Source: Protonemura montana (taxonomy: Eukaryota; Arthropoda; Insecta; Plecoptera; Nemouridae). Taken from it: DNA of 64,000 nucleotides. The position numbers and the translations under genes are program-made. The stretch lies in assembly GCA_947568835.1 (NCBI GenBank), contig OX387605.1, positions 12,962,418 through 13,026,417 of the forward strand, written 5' to 3'. Every line of letters begins with the position of its first letter. Positions within the stretch are counted from its first letter, which is position 1. The notes under the pieces are model-generated. The model had not been told where the DNA came from, did no database searches, and saw only the letters and a list, made by a program, of their open reading frames with translations. Of the stretch, positions 33,225-46,803 are shown piece after piece.

Positions 33225-35462
33225 TGAGGGTCCGGTGCGGGCGAACAATGCCCCGGCTCGATTGGTGCCAGGATAAACGTCGTCGCCGTCGGGGATGATT
33301 ACCGCTAACGTGACATTGGCTCGATTTTCCCAACGCCGTGTGCACGGCCGTCTCCGCCGCCTCACGCTGCATTTCCCAAGATCTTGACACATTGATCGTG
33401 AACGTGAATGTGTAGCCAATCGCGATTGCTTAGCACATGGCCGCCCGCGTGCATTTAAACTGTGTTTAAACGTCGACCATTCAGTTTATTGCCTTTATGC
33501 AAAGAAACCATTTGTTTTACTGGATGTAAAAATACTCTATACATGCAAAGATCCACGATCAATCAATAATCGTTGTCGGTCGAACACGAATCGATATTTT
33601 ATTGATCGATTGCTATCAATTTGCTCTGCGGCCGAAGGCGCTCATCCACTTCATTTTCATTCACGATGTTCGGTGGATGAGTATAAATTTGTTGGATTGA
33701 CGGTTTCTGCGTAGGCAGGTGAACAACACTATTGGCAATCTGGGGGCATTTTGAAAAACGTTTTCGCGTGGTGCTCATTGAGATAGCGATCTGTTGTGCG
33801 ATGGTGATTTTTGCATATCTTGCAAGTAATCTGCACAAGTGTTTGTTCGCCTAGGCCTCGACACAACCATCACGTCTCGATCTTGTTTCCATTCGCTCCA
33901 AGAACAAATTAGTTTCTGCCCTTTGTTGACGACAAAGCGTGCTCCCCGGTTACCTCATCTTGCACACAAAGTAGCCAGCTTTGACGGTAAGGTAGCCAGT
34001 TGCCTAGTTGGTTAACAATTCTCAAGAATGGGAATCTCGGCAGTCCAGCCTTGGCGCACCGCACAATTACTTTCTCAAGAGAGAGATATTATATTAATTC
34101 CCGGGCGTCTAATAACAACTGATTGTGTGCACTCTTTGCTAATGTAGCATGGCCAAGTTTCGCCACCAGTTCCTTCCGTCGACACGTGTTGGAGGCGACG
34201 GCGACGATGGCGACTGCGACGATGGCTACGGCCGCTGCTGACCATTTCACCATTTTCGTCAAAGCTTTGGGGTCGTTTTGTTACACTTGACATGCTTTTA
34301 TTTTGTCGAAATTAGCTCGCTTCTGAAAAGTGACTCGCTACTTTACGTAATTAAGCTTCGCAGACTCGACACAAATAGCTGAGCAGTGATTTGACATGCT
34401 TTATAATAATAATTTGTCTGCTCAAATAGGCGTTCGATCAAAGAATGGTGATTATTTTGAAATTAAAGTGTGCACAATTACCTGCATCGCTGAGGAGCTG
34501 CGCAATGATTATTCTATCAATTAATTGAGCCAAAGAAACGCCTATATTGGTGAAGAAACACATTTTGCCATGAAAATGAAGAAAGGTTCGACGGCGTTGC
34601 TTTGGCAAAAGTCAAGAAAACTATACAGTCTATTTTTTTTTCATTTCAATATAGCTGCTATAACACAATAACAATAATTGTCTGAGTTGAAGCATGATTA
34701 TTAATTTATGCGATTTTCTACGCCAGCCTTTTACCATGGCGGAAGGAAATTGCCAATGCATATGTCTCCTTGCCACCACAAACAGAACGAACGGAATATC
34801 ACAAGTTTATACCCATCTGATTTGATCCTTTCAAAACTTTCATTTAATTCACATTTAATAAGAAAGATAATCAGGTTCAATTACTATGTCCATTAGCCAA
34901 GAGTACGTGATGTACATTACGCTGGATGCCATTGCAACGTTTGATGTTCCATGAATCTATCAATTGCTAGATTAAATTGCAACATGCTGCTGGCTGCCAC
35001 TGAGTTACACCGCAGTGAACTTGGAGCGAATCGGGGGGAACTGATGGCACGCACGACACATGTCCGAACGAGCTCACACAAACACGCACTCCATGACTGA
35101 TTCTGGCCCTGAGCCGCAGCTGTCAATCATAACAATCGACAGCTACCTAATTGCACCCACCCACCAGCATCGATCGCTGCACCTAGGCCACACTGAATTA
35201 ATCACTTTCCTCGTGGTCTCATTACAGATTCCACCATATAGGTAAATACTACATGAATGAAACAGTAGCATTTTTATTGAAACATATTGTGAAATGGAAA
35301 TGGGATTTATTCATTTACGAACGATCAGTCATTAAAGCCAACAGACTACAGATTCAAAGAGGCGATCTAGAATGAGCATTCCAATAATTAAGGGTTCGTC
35401 GCGACGATCACATTCTCACACAAGATTTTATTGAGGAGGTTGTGGTGTATAACGAATCTATC

Positions 35463-35491
35463 GGCCGGCCTTGCGACGACACCGGCCGGCC
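35463..35491. repeat. Paired GGCCGGCC palindromes
   Basis: Two copies of the 8-bp palindrome GGCCGGCC lie at 35463-35470 and 35484-35491, 13 bases apart in AT-rich DNA, and can also pair as a GC-only hairpin. Confidence 0.8.
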
Positions 35492-37580
35492 ATTACAATC
35501 ACGGGCCAGGGGTCAAATGTTGACACATCCTAATAGCACGCCACACGGCGAGTCAAGGTAACTCGAGAGGATTATAATATCATGTTTGATACATGGATTG
35601 TTGCGCGAGTGCCAGGCACAACAGCTCGCGAAGCCGTGCGAATGACACAACAAATCGCGTCGTACGGTAGGTATAAAGGTACGCTATATACCTGTAATTG
35701 CTCAATGCTCGCGACAAGAGGCTATATATTTTTCTCTCCCGCACCTCGCGCGCTAGGTTTTTAGTCCGAGGTCCGTGCACCGTGATGACACGGGTACGTG
35801 TCTTCGCGATACGATCCCGGTGCAGGTATTTTGAGCAAGCGAACGCCGTGGCGACGTCGTCGTCGTGTGTGCTGATCGCAGGGAGATAAGAGATGAATGA
35901 AATGGTGTCTGAGATCACGTGTGTATGTGGGCGGAGGTATAGGGTAAAAAAAGGTACCGCCCAGGGTTGAGTGATTGCTCCTGTGGAGCGCGACGTGAGC
36001 GTGATTTGGCGAGGATTAACGCACGCGGTGTGCGGCGAGATGAGTGGATGATGAGCGATGAAAGGGTCGGCGACTTCTTGATGTGCGCTTCGCTTGATCT
36101 CCTTTTGCCGTACGCGGCTTGGAAACTTTTTCGCTTGCGAAGAAAAGCGGAGGTGTCGAAAGTTTTTTTGCTCTGCTAACATGATAAGGGAGATCCTTTC
36201 AAATCAAACTCGTTCGATCTTGTTTAAAAATTTGCTAACTTGGCTCTAGATCAAAATTTGTTAAATTACCTATGATGGAGCTGTTCTGTAGGTGGTAAAA
36301 CCAACGTATAGCTCGTTGGGTAAAACTAACTACAATCTTGTAACTCATTTGTTTTTTCATTGAAGGCTATATATGTAGGCTTTTGGCCACAAAACATATT
36401 TACACCCTAGCATGATTTCATAACACCCATCATCATCAACATCATCGACATGCTTGATTGTCCACACTTTTATTGCCCGTTATTCGAGCATAACATAAAT
36501 GGTAGAAAATAACAAATCTCACCCATGTTCGCTTACCAATGAGCAAACAAAACACAAAAGTGCTCCTCTGAAGGCAATCGCGGCTACTTTGATCAGGCCA
36601 CGCTCTCGAGCCGACCCGAGTACGTATTTCCCGAACGACTGTGGGACGTACGGCCACGGGTGCACGCGCCCAGACAACCCTAAGTCACCTTGGCCCAAAC
36701 GAGTATATGTCACACTCCAGTGGTCATCGCCCATATTCCAGACACGACTGCAAGCAACCAAGTACCTCCCCGGCCGTGGCAAGATTAGGTCAGCTAGCAA
36801 TCGAACAAACATACATTCATTGTGCATGCAATAAGTAACGACTATGTACCACGTCGGCACATGCTAATATTCATCGTATATATAAATATATATGGTAGTA
36901 CACGTTGTATGGCGGGTAATTTATGAGAATTGCAACGGTATGGAGCCTTGGATTTGGGGGCAGCCAGCGAAGCGTGTATTTTAGCACTCTAGATTTTGTT
37001 TGCGATCTCTTGCCTATTTACGCGAGGCGTTTGAGATATGTGTCGAAGCATATGCATTCACAATGAAGTTGCGCTCGCAAAATCCGGTAAAGTGCACACG
37101 AAAGGTGGGAAACGCGTGGGTGCAGAATCGCACTGTTTTGCATTACTGTTATCGTGCACAACTATCAGTGGGGTAAGACAATCGGTATGAGAACATGTCA
37201 GGTAGTGTGAGCAGCAAGAAAGAAACATCTTATTTAAGAACTCGTGTAATCGATTTCGGTCCAATATAATTGCTTTGCTCTTGACAGTGTTACGTTTGAA
37301 AAATCTCAGATATTTCATTGGCCCATTGTTTTCGACGGACGAACGGACAGCTTTGGAACGTGTCTTATGGGCGCGTAATGGCCATCGGGAGGAATGTTGC
37401 AAGTGAAACAACCTGCTGGCTGGAGCCCAGGGTCCTTACAACGTTATACCGTGGAGTCGTGACACCACGACGCCTGCCTAGTTAGTTGTTTCCAATCTGA
37501 AATGTGCGCTGAAAAATGTGTTGCTGTTTCGAAACCAGCGAATCACCGCCACGGTTCGCTGGCTTTTCTGCTCAAAATAG

Positions 37581-38060
37581 GGCCACACATCTAACTCGTG
37601 AAAATGTGTCTAACTGTAGGATCTTTCGGTTTGGTGGCAGCGGCGGTGGGGTGCGGAACAATGAGGCACAGTAAAAGATAGAGTACAGCGTTAAGAACGC
37701 CCAATAGTGCCTAATTATGGGTTATTTTACTTACAATAAAGCCATACATCATATTCATAAAAATGTGTCTAAATTTTGGTATTAGCCTTGCCGGAATTTT
37801 TCGGTTTGGTGCTAGCGCACGTGCGGATGAAGTGATACAGTGAGGCTTGATACGGATAGGATATCTCCTAATCGTTTTCTTTTATCAAAAAGAGCCACAC
37901 ACCATACTAGTAAAATTGTTTTTAATTTTGGGTAGGTACTTGCCAGGAACGTTTGGTTTGGTGCCGGCGGTGGTGGGATGAAGTGATTGTGGAACAGTGA
38001 GGCACGAGACGGATAGAGTATCGCATTAAGAACGCTCAATGGTAGGTACCTAATTATTGT
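37581..38060. repeat. Diverged tandem repeat, three units of about 155 bp
   Basis: Units begin near 37581 (GGCCACACAT), 37740 (AGCCATACAT) and 37891 (AGAGCCACAC). They share the order AAAATGTGTCTAA-like block, TTTGGTTTGGTG-like block, GGCGGTGG/GTGCGGATGAAG block, GAGGCAC/GAGGCTT block, then GGATAG and AAGAACGC-CAAT before CCTAATTAT. The second unit has lost part of its end. Copies are diverged by many substitutions, so the array is old. Confidence 0.75.
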
Positions 38061-41000
38061 TTTTTTTTGCTTCGTGGTTGGGCGTGTCAGATTATGGGTG
38101 GGTGGGGGCAATTAAATTGATATCGCTTCACGGACCTTTGACCGGTGGCCGAAAAGATAGTTCAGTCCATGGTCCAGTGGCAATGCTTTTGTCCAAGTGA
38201 AAGGGCAAACGCATTAGTCTCCTTTGCCACGAGTAATGATTACAATTAGAGACTGAATTATGTGTGTGAATTCAGCACTCGATGTTGCTTGCTTGCTGGT
38301 CACTCTTACGTAAAGACATGCCAGCATTCACTGTTGTTGATGTAGGCCGAACAAATTAATATCTGGATTCAGCGAGATTAGGTTCCAAACAGATGTTTTA
38401 GCTGTGGAATGTTCTCAATCAATCTGCTGTTTGGAATGTGCAAATCTATAGATAGAAATTTCGATCGAATTTTAGTAGTTCCTTTCGATCAATTTAAACC
38501 AGCCTGCAATATAAAGGAGCTTACACTTTTTTTTAGCTTGCGTATTGTTGGTAAATACAAAACGTTTGTTGTAAAAGCAATTGAATGTTTTCTATAAAAA
38601 GTAGAAAGAAATTTAGCGAACCAAAAAAGCGTTGCTTTACTATTCAGCGCCTGGTAGTCAACTGCTCCCTGCCAGTTTTGCAACAAATATCTATATACCT
38701 TCAGCCAAGCGTAAGTCATTAATTAATGTATTACTTTTTGACAACTCTGCGATTACGAAATTACCATTTCAGATTTGCGACTTATTTGTGTCCCAAGACG
38801 TAGCTGCGATTTCTCGTCCAAATCTCAACTTCTTCTAGGCCTAATTTGGCAATCTCCCAAGCAAATCAACTCGACCACTCAGATGCAAACACCTCTTGCA
38901 GCGAGCTCCCTTCCAATTAGACTAAAATGCTAATCAGTGGCCTGTCACAACTTGGCTAAAATTTTCATCAGCGACACTCGGATCAATACCAATCTGTCTC
39001 TGATTTCATGGACCAATTTACAACCCCGAAGCGCCAAGCACCAATCACCGTGATGCATTGCTGCGTGTATTGACTAGTAATGCACGCACTTCTTGTCCTC
39101 AGTTTTCGTGTGCATGCCAATCTGTATCACAGCACCGGTACACGACACCCGAAAAATGAACACCAATTCTGATCAACTTGCTAAAACCCGATTCCCTAAA
39201 CGAGAGATCCTCAGGGGCAGATAAATGTTAGCATACACTTTCTTGCCATAAATGCCAATGCTAAAGCACGAAGAGTTAGTGGGGGTTAATCACATGCTTG
39301 CCCTTTAAAAACTCCAACTTTCATGAATTTTTTAGATTTATCAGATATTTTTTAATTGAAATTGGAATTTAAATAATATCTTTTCACCAAATGTATAAGC
39401 GGTTGTTTCATTTTTACAGCATTTTCGTTTTTTTTTTTCTTAATCACATTCGAAGTCTAACCAACGTAAAATGTCTTATACTTCAGAAAAAAGAACTAAG
39501 CTTATACCAAACGATGAAACCACCCTTCACCTCACACCAAATTATCCCCTACCCTCAGACAACCACCGAAAAGCCCACAGCAAGCGCTCCTTGGCATTTT
39601 ACTCCAAGTCGCGCACGCAGCTCCGCGCAGGGACTCGTGACATTGCGCAGGCTCAACGCGCATCGACCACGTGGTGAGTGTGTATCACTGACCCGGTTAA
39701 CATGATCCATGCGACGTGGTGCAGGCCAGAGCAGGCTGCCGTCCTATGGGTTGTCCTGCCCCAGGGAGCGTCGCACATTGCCGATCGAATTGATTCCTAC
39801 TTTCGTATAACCAACGATCAACCGACATAGCAATGCATTTTACTCATTTAGTTATGCGCTCCGTCATGAGAGGCGTGCCGTGGTTCACTCTCGCCGGTCG
39901 CGATCTACCGAGATTGGGTGCGAAAACAGACCAATTACATGGATTATGGCGATGACGGTGCTGTAGGTTTAATCAGCATGTCTACAACGCGCTCGGGAAA
40001 GTGATCGAACCAGGACAAAGAGGCAACATGGTTCTCGCGCGCGGTGATAGACAGTTTAGCGGCGATTAGGAGTGATTATTTATGCAGTTTGCTTTGTAAT
40101 TAATCGAGTTTTAATTGTTGATTGCGTCGGATCACTCAAGGATCGATGCCTCCACGACGCCACTTTTTGAACTGCTAACCCACGCGGAAGTTTTTTACAC
40201 AAGCCGTGCCTGTACCACTTGACCACCTCAGGATCAGGAATGTGGCCCACGAAGCGTTTAATCCGTGATCAAACTGATTAGCCCCAGAAAACAATGGTAG
40301 GCGATTAAACGGCTTAAGGATAAACCAATTAAGTTTTAAGCAATAACCATCTCAATGGCATCCGAATGACGAAATTATTATTTTAATTTAAATCGATATT
40401 TTATGGCCTTAAATTAGATTTCGAAAATTCCGTGTTGCGATAAAAATTATCGACTGCCGGCTTGGCTATCGAGTGTACATGCGTGGAATAAATCGAACTC
40501 GTTTCTGTGCTTCCGCGTATTTGACTCAGATCCAAGGCATGCGAAACAATGAGTGCATGTGCCTGTCTATATCCACAAGACCTGATTACTTGTGATATAC
40601 TCAATAGAACTACTTGAACTCAGCAGTAAGTATCTCAACCGTGAAACCGTCGATACATGTTTCTCTATAATAATATACCGATGTCAACAGCATATTGTTA
40701 TTTGTAGCAAAGGAGCGGGAGGTTTTGTACGATTCAGAGCACGTACCCATGCAGCGAACGTCGCGTTGCAGTCTCCATTGCTGTGAAATGCAGCTCGTGA
40801 ACCGCACAATCGAGACTAGATTGTACTTTAATGGTAATTACCTGCCAGGATTTTGCTCTATAGAGAGAGAAAAGTGTGACCATTTCGTCACAATCGTCTA
40901 GCTTTCATGTTGTATCTATCGCTAATGTATATGCCCATAATCTGGCGGCTCATAATTCGGCGCCTCCACTATCTACCTACATCATAAGCATTGTAACTGT

Positions 41001-44000
41001 GCCGATATCTTTCGTATGCACCTTCCTGCTTTTATCTGCAAAGCATTTCTCAGCAACATTCGCAGACGGCAGTCCATGCAGAACTATCGAAAACGATCAT
41101 TTTATGCAAATTACAAATGCAGTTTCAAAGCTTTCCCGACTGCAATCTTCACAACCTTAGCTGTCAGAAATAATAATAAAAATATGCAATTGTTGTCTAA
41201 AAACCATGTTAGTACATTTTTGCAGGACGTGTTAAATAAAAATAATTAATAACGGCTGTGTACTTCACTATAATCCAACCGTTCATAGTCATTACAACTA
41301 AATAACAGTAGCCACAACAGATTACAACTGGAATCGAAAATTTGCACAATCGACTCTCATTAACAACCGCTCGACGGTCCACGTAGGGTTACAAAATCTC
41401 ATTCCATCTTCGCATGCAAATTGTTATAGGGACGCTGTCGAAAAAACACGCCGCTAAAGAGATGATGTTGAGAATTACAGCTGCGACGCCGGCGATGCCT
41501 TGACACGGAAACGCGTCTCTTTGGCATGCACGTCGGTGCACTCTGGTATCTAGGAGCGTCGTCGTAGCTTCTTTGCTTCGCCGGTGCAAAATCGGTGCGT
41601 CGATATCGAAAAATGCCGTTGGTACGCGCTAATACGCGCTGATTTACACGGAATGTTATAGGTTATGATAGGTGGGAGGCTCAATGGTAAGCCTATGTGC
41701 ATTGGAAAGTGAAAACTAACGGAAAATACGACATACATATTTTCATTGTTTGGTGTAGTTTTTAGAACCCACTAAACTGCTACTGTGCTGTTCGACTATG
41801 TCTGACTATAAAGTATCGATTTCTCGTTGTTGAAAAGCCTGTTTTAATTAAGAATCAATCAATTACATTGAATGTCCAAAATGCAGTTTTATATTTAGAT
41901 AATAAATATTTATATCGCCGATTATGTCGGTTCACGTATATAAGCGTGATGTTAATTAAGATGTTGGAAAGCATACATGGGTGTATCTAGGCAGCAAAGA
42001 AGCTCCGCGTTCAGGCGCGCGATTTATCGACTTGCTAATATTGTATTTTCCCCTCAACCTTAACGACCTGGACCATGTCATTGTCTGCCGGACGATTCGT
42101 AGAATGCATACACGCACAACCACGTCATCGCTGGTTTCGGTACGCATCACGCTCGGTGACTTCAATGCCCGAGATGGTCAACACGCTATCAATGTGGACA
42201 TCGGTTGCGAATTACAGCCAATGACACGACGCGTTGCTTCGGTTGCAGCATCTCTCCGGGCCAACGAGGACAAGGGCGCAAGGCCGAGATAGCTCGAGTC
42301 GCATCGCGCGGAGCCGGTCAGTAATCCGTTCCGACGGACATCGTCGCGATTGGGCAACGTCGGCCGCGACATAAACAGTGTCGCGACGTTTTGACTCTAT
42401 GCTAATCGTGACGTGTCCGTTTTTGGTCTATTACAGTGATTTGTCAAGAAAAATGTCTGAATGTGTTCGCCGTGTGACGTTCTTCTGGGTGAAGGTCGCG
42501 ACGTTATTACTTTTTATACACAGCTTTGGTGGTGTTTCTTGACTGCAAGCTGTTGCTCATTACGATGTTTATTAAAGTGTTTGTGTCCAGTCATGGTCTC
42601 AGACTGATTCGCGTTCAATTATGTGGAATAAACCGGGAGAGTGTTTGTATGTTTTTTTTTTACAATGGCTGTCCGTTAGAAGCATTTCGTTTTCTTTTAT
42701 GTTCAATGACCCTACTCACGGGTAACTGCACTTTACGAGAGACAATGATGTTATTTCTTGTAGCAATTATTGCAGAATTTAATGATGCTCGCATGAGTGG
42801 CCATTATCTGCCATTTACCATGCGGCAGAAGGGGAGGGCGGCTAATTATTACCACGCAATAAATTGTCTCTTTTAATCGAGGCTACCTAAATTTAGTGAC
42901 AACAATGACAATTTAATAATGTTTCAACCGTGAGCTAGCTTTCAGAGTTGGCATGGCACTGGCTATAAAAGCATGGTACTGCGGCTGCTCTAAACAACGC
43001 TGACTACATTTTAATACTCCCGTTCACCCACAACGTGAAGAAGCAAGAACAATATGGCAACGAAATTGTGCAACTCTTTTAATGTGTGTTGAATTGGCAA
43101 TTAGAACCGGTGTAAAATAGGTGTCGTATGAAGCGAATGAGTCGTAGAAGAACCTTTGCACCCTTGACAATATAATCATAGGAGCATGGATTGCTGATCG
43201 AAACCCAGTCAACAAAAACCTGAAGAACAATATTAGACTATAACATGGTGCAATAGTTAAATCGACAATAGGTACTGATGTAATAAAGTTGTCGAAGCCA
43301 AAAGAATAAGAATTAAGCAAATTTCCCTCCCTGGCAACCATAACCAATCCATTGATTGTACGAAATGGGGAAATTATGCACTGTATGTGATGATTCGACA
43401 ATACAATATGTGTAAAGATGTCGTCCAATTTGGTAGAACCCGAAGAGTGTAGAAACAAAGTAATTTCGCACCCTGCACAAGAATCAGCTGCTTATGGATC
43501 ATGGTTGTAAACGAACGCCTCGGTAAACGCAATAATATATATTGTGCAAACAAAATATAGATTTTAAAAGACGACGTATGAGAGTTAGGCTCCAGTTTAA
43601 AAGTTACACAACGATTTCGACAAATGTTTCCTTGAAGAAACACATTTTTATTGTTCGGAAAGTAAAATATAAATTCCGATAACATCTGTAATAATATCCT
43701 AGCAGTTCATAATGGTATAAAGGCGTTTCTGCGTGGCAGCGGTTTTCGGCTAACCTCACTCTACAATCTTCTCTCCATGGTTCACTGTGGACAAGGTGTA
43801 GTGAGGGCTCACGACAATAACAATCCGAAAACCAGCCACTTCACACTTGGTAAGTCAGAAACAACGGCTGAGCTAATTGGCGCTCGCTTTCGGATGCGCT
43901 GCACAAACCCAGTGCCATGAGCTCGTTCCTTCCTTCCTCTCTCGGCGGATAGAAAACAGTGCCAAATCTTATGTCATCACTCGCGGTTTCCTAACCGCAG

Positions 44001-46793
44001 CGCGCATCACGGTACGCTTCCTTCCGGAGCATCAATTGTCTAAGCGAGACTGGCGAAGGCGAGCGAAACCGCATTGCAATGCTCAGCCGGAGAATCGCAA
44101 TGCTCGTTGAAGAATTTTAATGCACGCCAAAGAATTTCAATGCTTGCTAGTACGCCATATACTTAGCGAAATATTAGCTTGAGTATGTGTAGAAATAAAT
44201 CGTTTAGATATCGGAGTATTTGCAAATGGCGTAAGAGTCTAAGAGACCAATCGAGATGGATTGTTACTTCTAAGATTTGTCGATGGGCCAATTGATTCAA
44301 AAGAGGCACAAGATTTCAGAATAATTCGAGTATGAACCAAACCATCACGCGCGGTGTGTGGTAACTATTGACATTTATATTTACTTATAAACGAGAGAAT
44401 ATATTTCCAAATTCGGTGTACGAATCGCCCTCGGGGGGTATTTTGTACGCACCATCACCCACCCACATGATATGGGTGCATACTTTCCGAAGACGACGGT
44501 CACGAAATGGAAACAATTGGTATTCGATGATCCCATCTGCATTTGCCGTGAGATATCTCAAGTTTCTCGCGTTAGAGATGTATATACCTCTTCTTACGCA
44601 CGCTCACGCCTTCATACGTCACGCATGACATCTCGATTCGTGACACAATTGCATCTGCGTTTCCTTCTTCCGTTTCGCCCATTTCCCGCTACTTTGCCAT
44701 CGTAACACTATGTTACATGTGCACATCATCATCTAATGATACCTCTGTAGGTATACATGCATATTGAACGATCTTTCGTCTGGGAAGGAAGTCGAGGAAG
44801 TACATCATTACGATGAGAAACAATAAAGCTCTTTTTAGCTATTCAAGAAGATAATTACATATCGAGTGTGCTCAATCTAGAGATATCTGCGAGTTCGCCA
44901 GATTGTTACGAAACTTGGCTGAGAGGTACATTGATGGAACTTTAATGACACAGCTCTTTAATTTGACATTGACTTTAGATTATGGTTTTGGGCAATAATA
45001 ATTGATCTTCGCACCTCTGGTGGCTAATGGAGCCGTCGTGTGTGAGGTTAGGTCGGTTAAAACCGATACTAAGTCATGTTCGGAACCAAATTTCCAAACA
45101 GAGGCAAAATAATCTGAAATCTATGAGAAGCACACTCTGAGAGCCACATAAATAAGCCAATTAGAAGCGAGAAAATAATAAAGCCATTACGTCGATGGTC
45201 AACACACAAATAACACAGCATACCCCGTGGTCGAAAACATTGGTGTTTGGTTTGTTTCGATCGGCTAAGTAACCGGTTCCGCTGATCGACATCTATCTCT
45301 AACCAAATCCACGCTAGTCGGCCTAACGCTGACCTCACGCAATGTCACAGCGCGCCACGCACAGCGACGAACGCGACTGCAGAGCGCGAGACTTGTATAC
45401 AAGAATTGCGGGAGCAAAACTTCGTTTGGTATTTACGATATCACATTTCAGATAGCAATTTTGCGCGTTTTGGTCGTGCCGAAGAGAAAGGCCATGGTGT
45501 CGAGGATCAATAACAGCAAAGTCTGGTGTCCTAGTTTGGTGGGCGGTGCTCACGACTCGCCGAATTTATCGCTGCCAGTGATAACAGCGATCGGCTGGAG
45601 TGCAATGTGCACGTCCAACCACCCTTCACGTGGGAATCTTATACCGACGACGGCTGCAAAAGAAGATTGCCGGACAAAACGCATAGTTTTTTTAAACAAA
45701 GTGGTCAATTTTAGGAAACTAGTGAAATTTTTAGAAAAAAGTCTCACACGCTTTTCGCCGGTGTATTACAGAAAGCTGCTGTATCGAAAGAACGGATACG
45801 CAGGGTACGCAGTGAGTGAGGATCTATGCAATAATCTTGCACTCGCTTACTTTAAATTTAGAAATGCTTCCAAAGGAAATCTAAATCTCATCGGCCAACC
45901 AGTTCACCCATTTTAGAGGCAAGGTCTTTGATAAATGTTACTTAAGGTCAGCGACAGGACGTGGACGTGAAAACAGGATGCACGGGGCTTGATTCCTGAT
46001 TCCGACACACTTTTTCAGGAGGAAGACCTATAGCTACTAGACTTCCGGCACGCGGGTGCGAAATTCCCCCGCCCAGCAAATTGCATCTCGGGAGAGTACT
46101 AATCGGTAGATTTAATCTTAGGCATTTATTTCCTATCAAAAGTGTCCTCTTCCTATTTGTTCTGCGCTGCGACCGTCAACTGCAAGGCTCTACATGCAGT
46201 CACGTTATTCAGAAAATGGCGTTCCGACTTTTAAGCCCAAGTGATCCGTTTAAAACATTACAGTACGCGACCTTGTTGCTTCGCAACAGACAATTAAACA
46301 GAAATTTGTTTGATAACAAACTGTTAATTTCTTATTGGACAACTTAAAAAGCTGGCCCTAAGCTAAGATTTAGTATGTTTTGTGGAAATCTCGTTTTGAA
46401 CCTCACAATATGTGCCCTTCCTATCCATGACAAATAGTTGCAACGAGCTTTATCGGAGCCATGTTATCGGAGATACATGCCTGCTAAACACTTCCGTGGG
46501 GGTGAATGACTAAATGTATCATATACCTACTCTCAAATTAGGCTAGAAATTGTTCGTCAGATTTAACCAACGAAACTATTCCCATACCTCAGGGACTGAC
46601 GGTTGCTCATAGTCGCAAATGCAATAACATTTGTTGAAACGCTCCCATCATTAGTAATTTCTTTGCAATAATAAATATTTTTATTCAATAATTGCTTAGA
46701 AAGAAATAGTTGCCATCGACTTGGGGACAAGATTATTTAAATAATTGAGCCAGAATTGAGCACCGAGACCTCGAATAGGATCAGGTACATGAT

Positions 46794-46803
46794 GTCACGT
46801 GAC
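46794..46803. promoter_or_regulatory. Palindromic E-box GTCACGTGAC
   Basis: A 10-bp palindrome identical to the core of the site at 25541-25550. Such sites bind bHLH-Zip dimers in other animals; no gene lies nearby to assign it to. Confidence 0.3.

Noticed and set aside
32922-33419. Minus-strand frame with a segment like the start of a receptor guanylate cyclase or ANF-receptor domain (VTLAVIIPDGDD)
   Set aside because: Only one short strand-like segment matches; it is followed by a Pro run from a G homopolymer, and no further exon of such a receptor is visible.
35580-36182. 200-codon minus-strand open frame
   Set aside because: Several overlapping frames are open on both strands in this patch, no family resemblance, and low-complexity Arg/Ser/Thr content expected of chance.
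41981-42292. 103-codon plus-strand frame
   Set aside because: No domain or splice support; the opposite strand is also open.
45461-45916. 151-codon plus-strand open frame
   Set aside because: No homology, no acceptable splice or promoter signals, and composition shifts midway.
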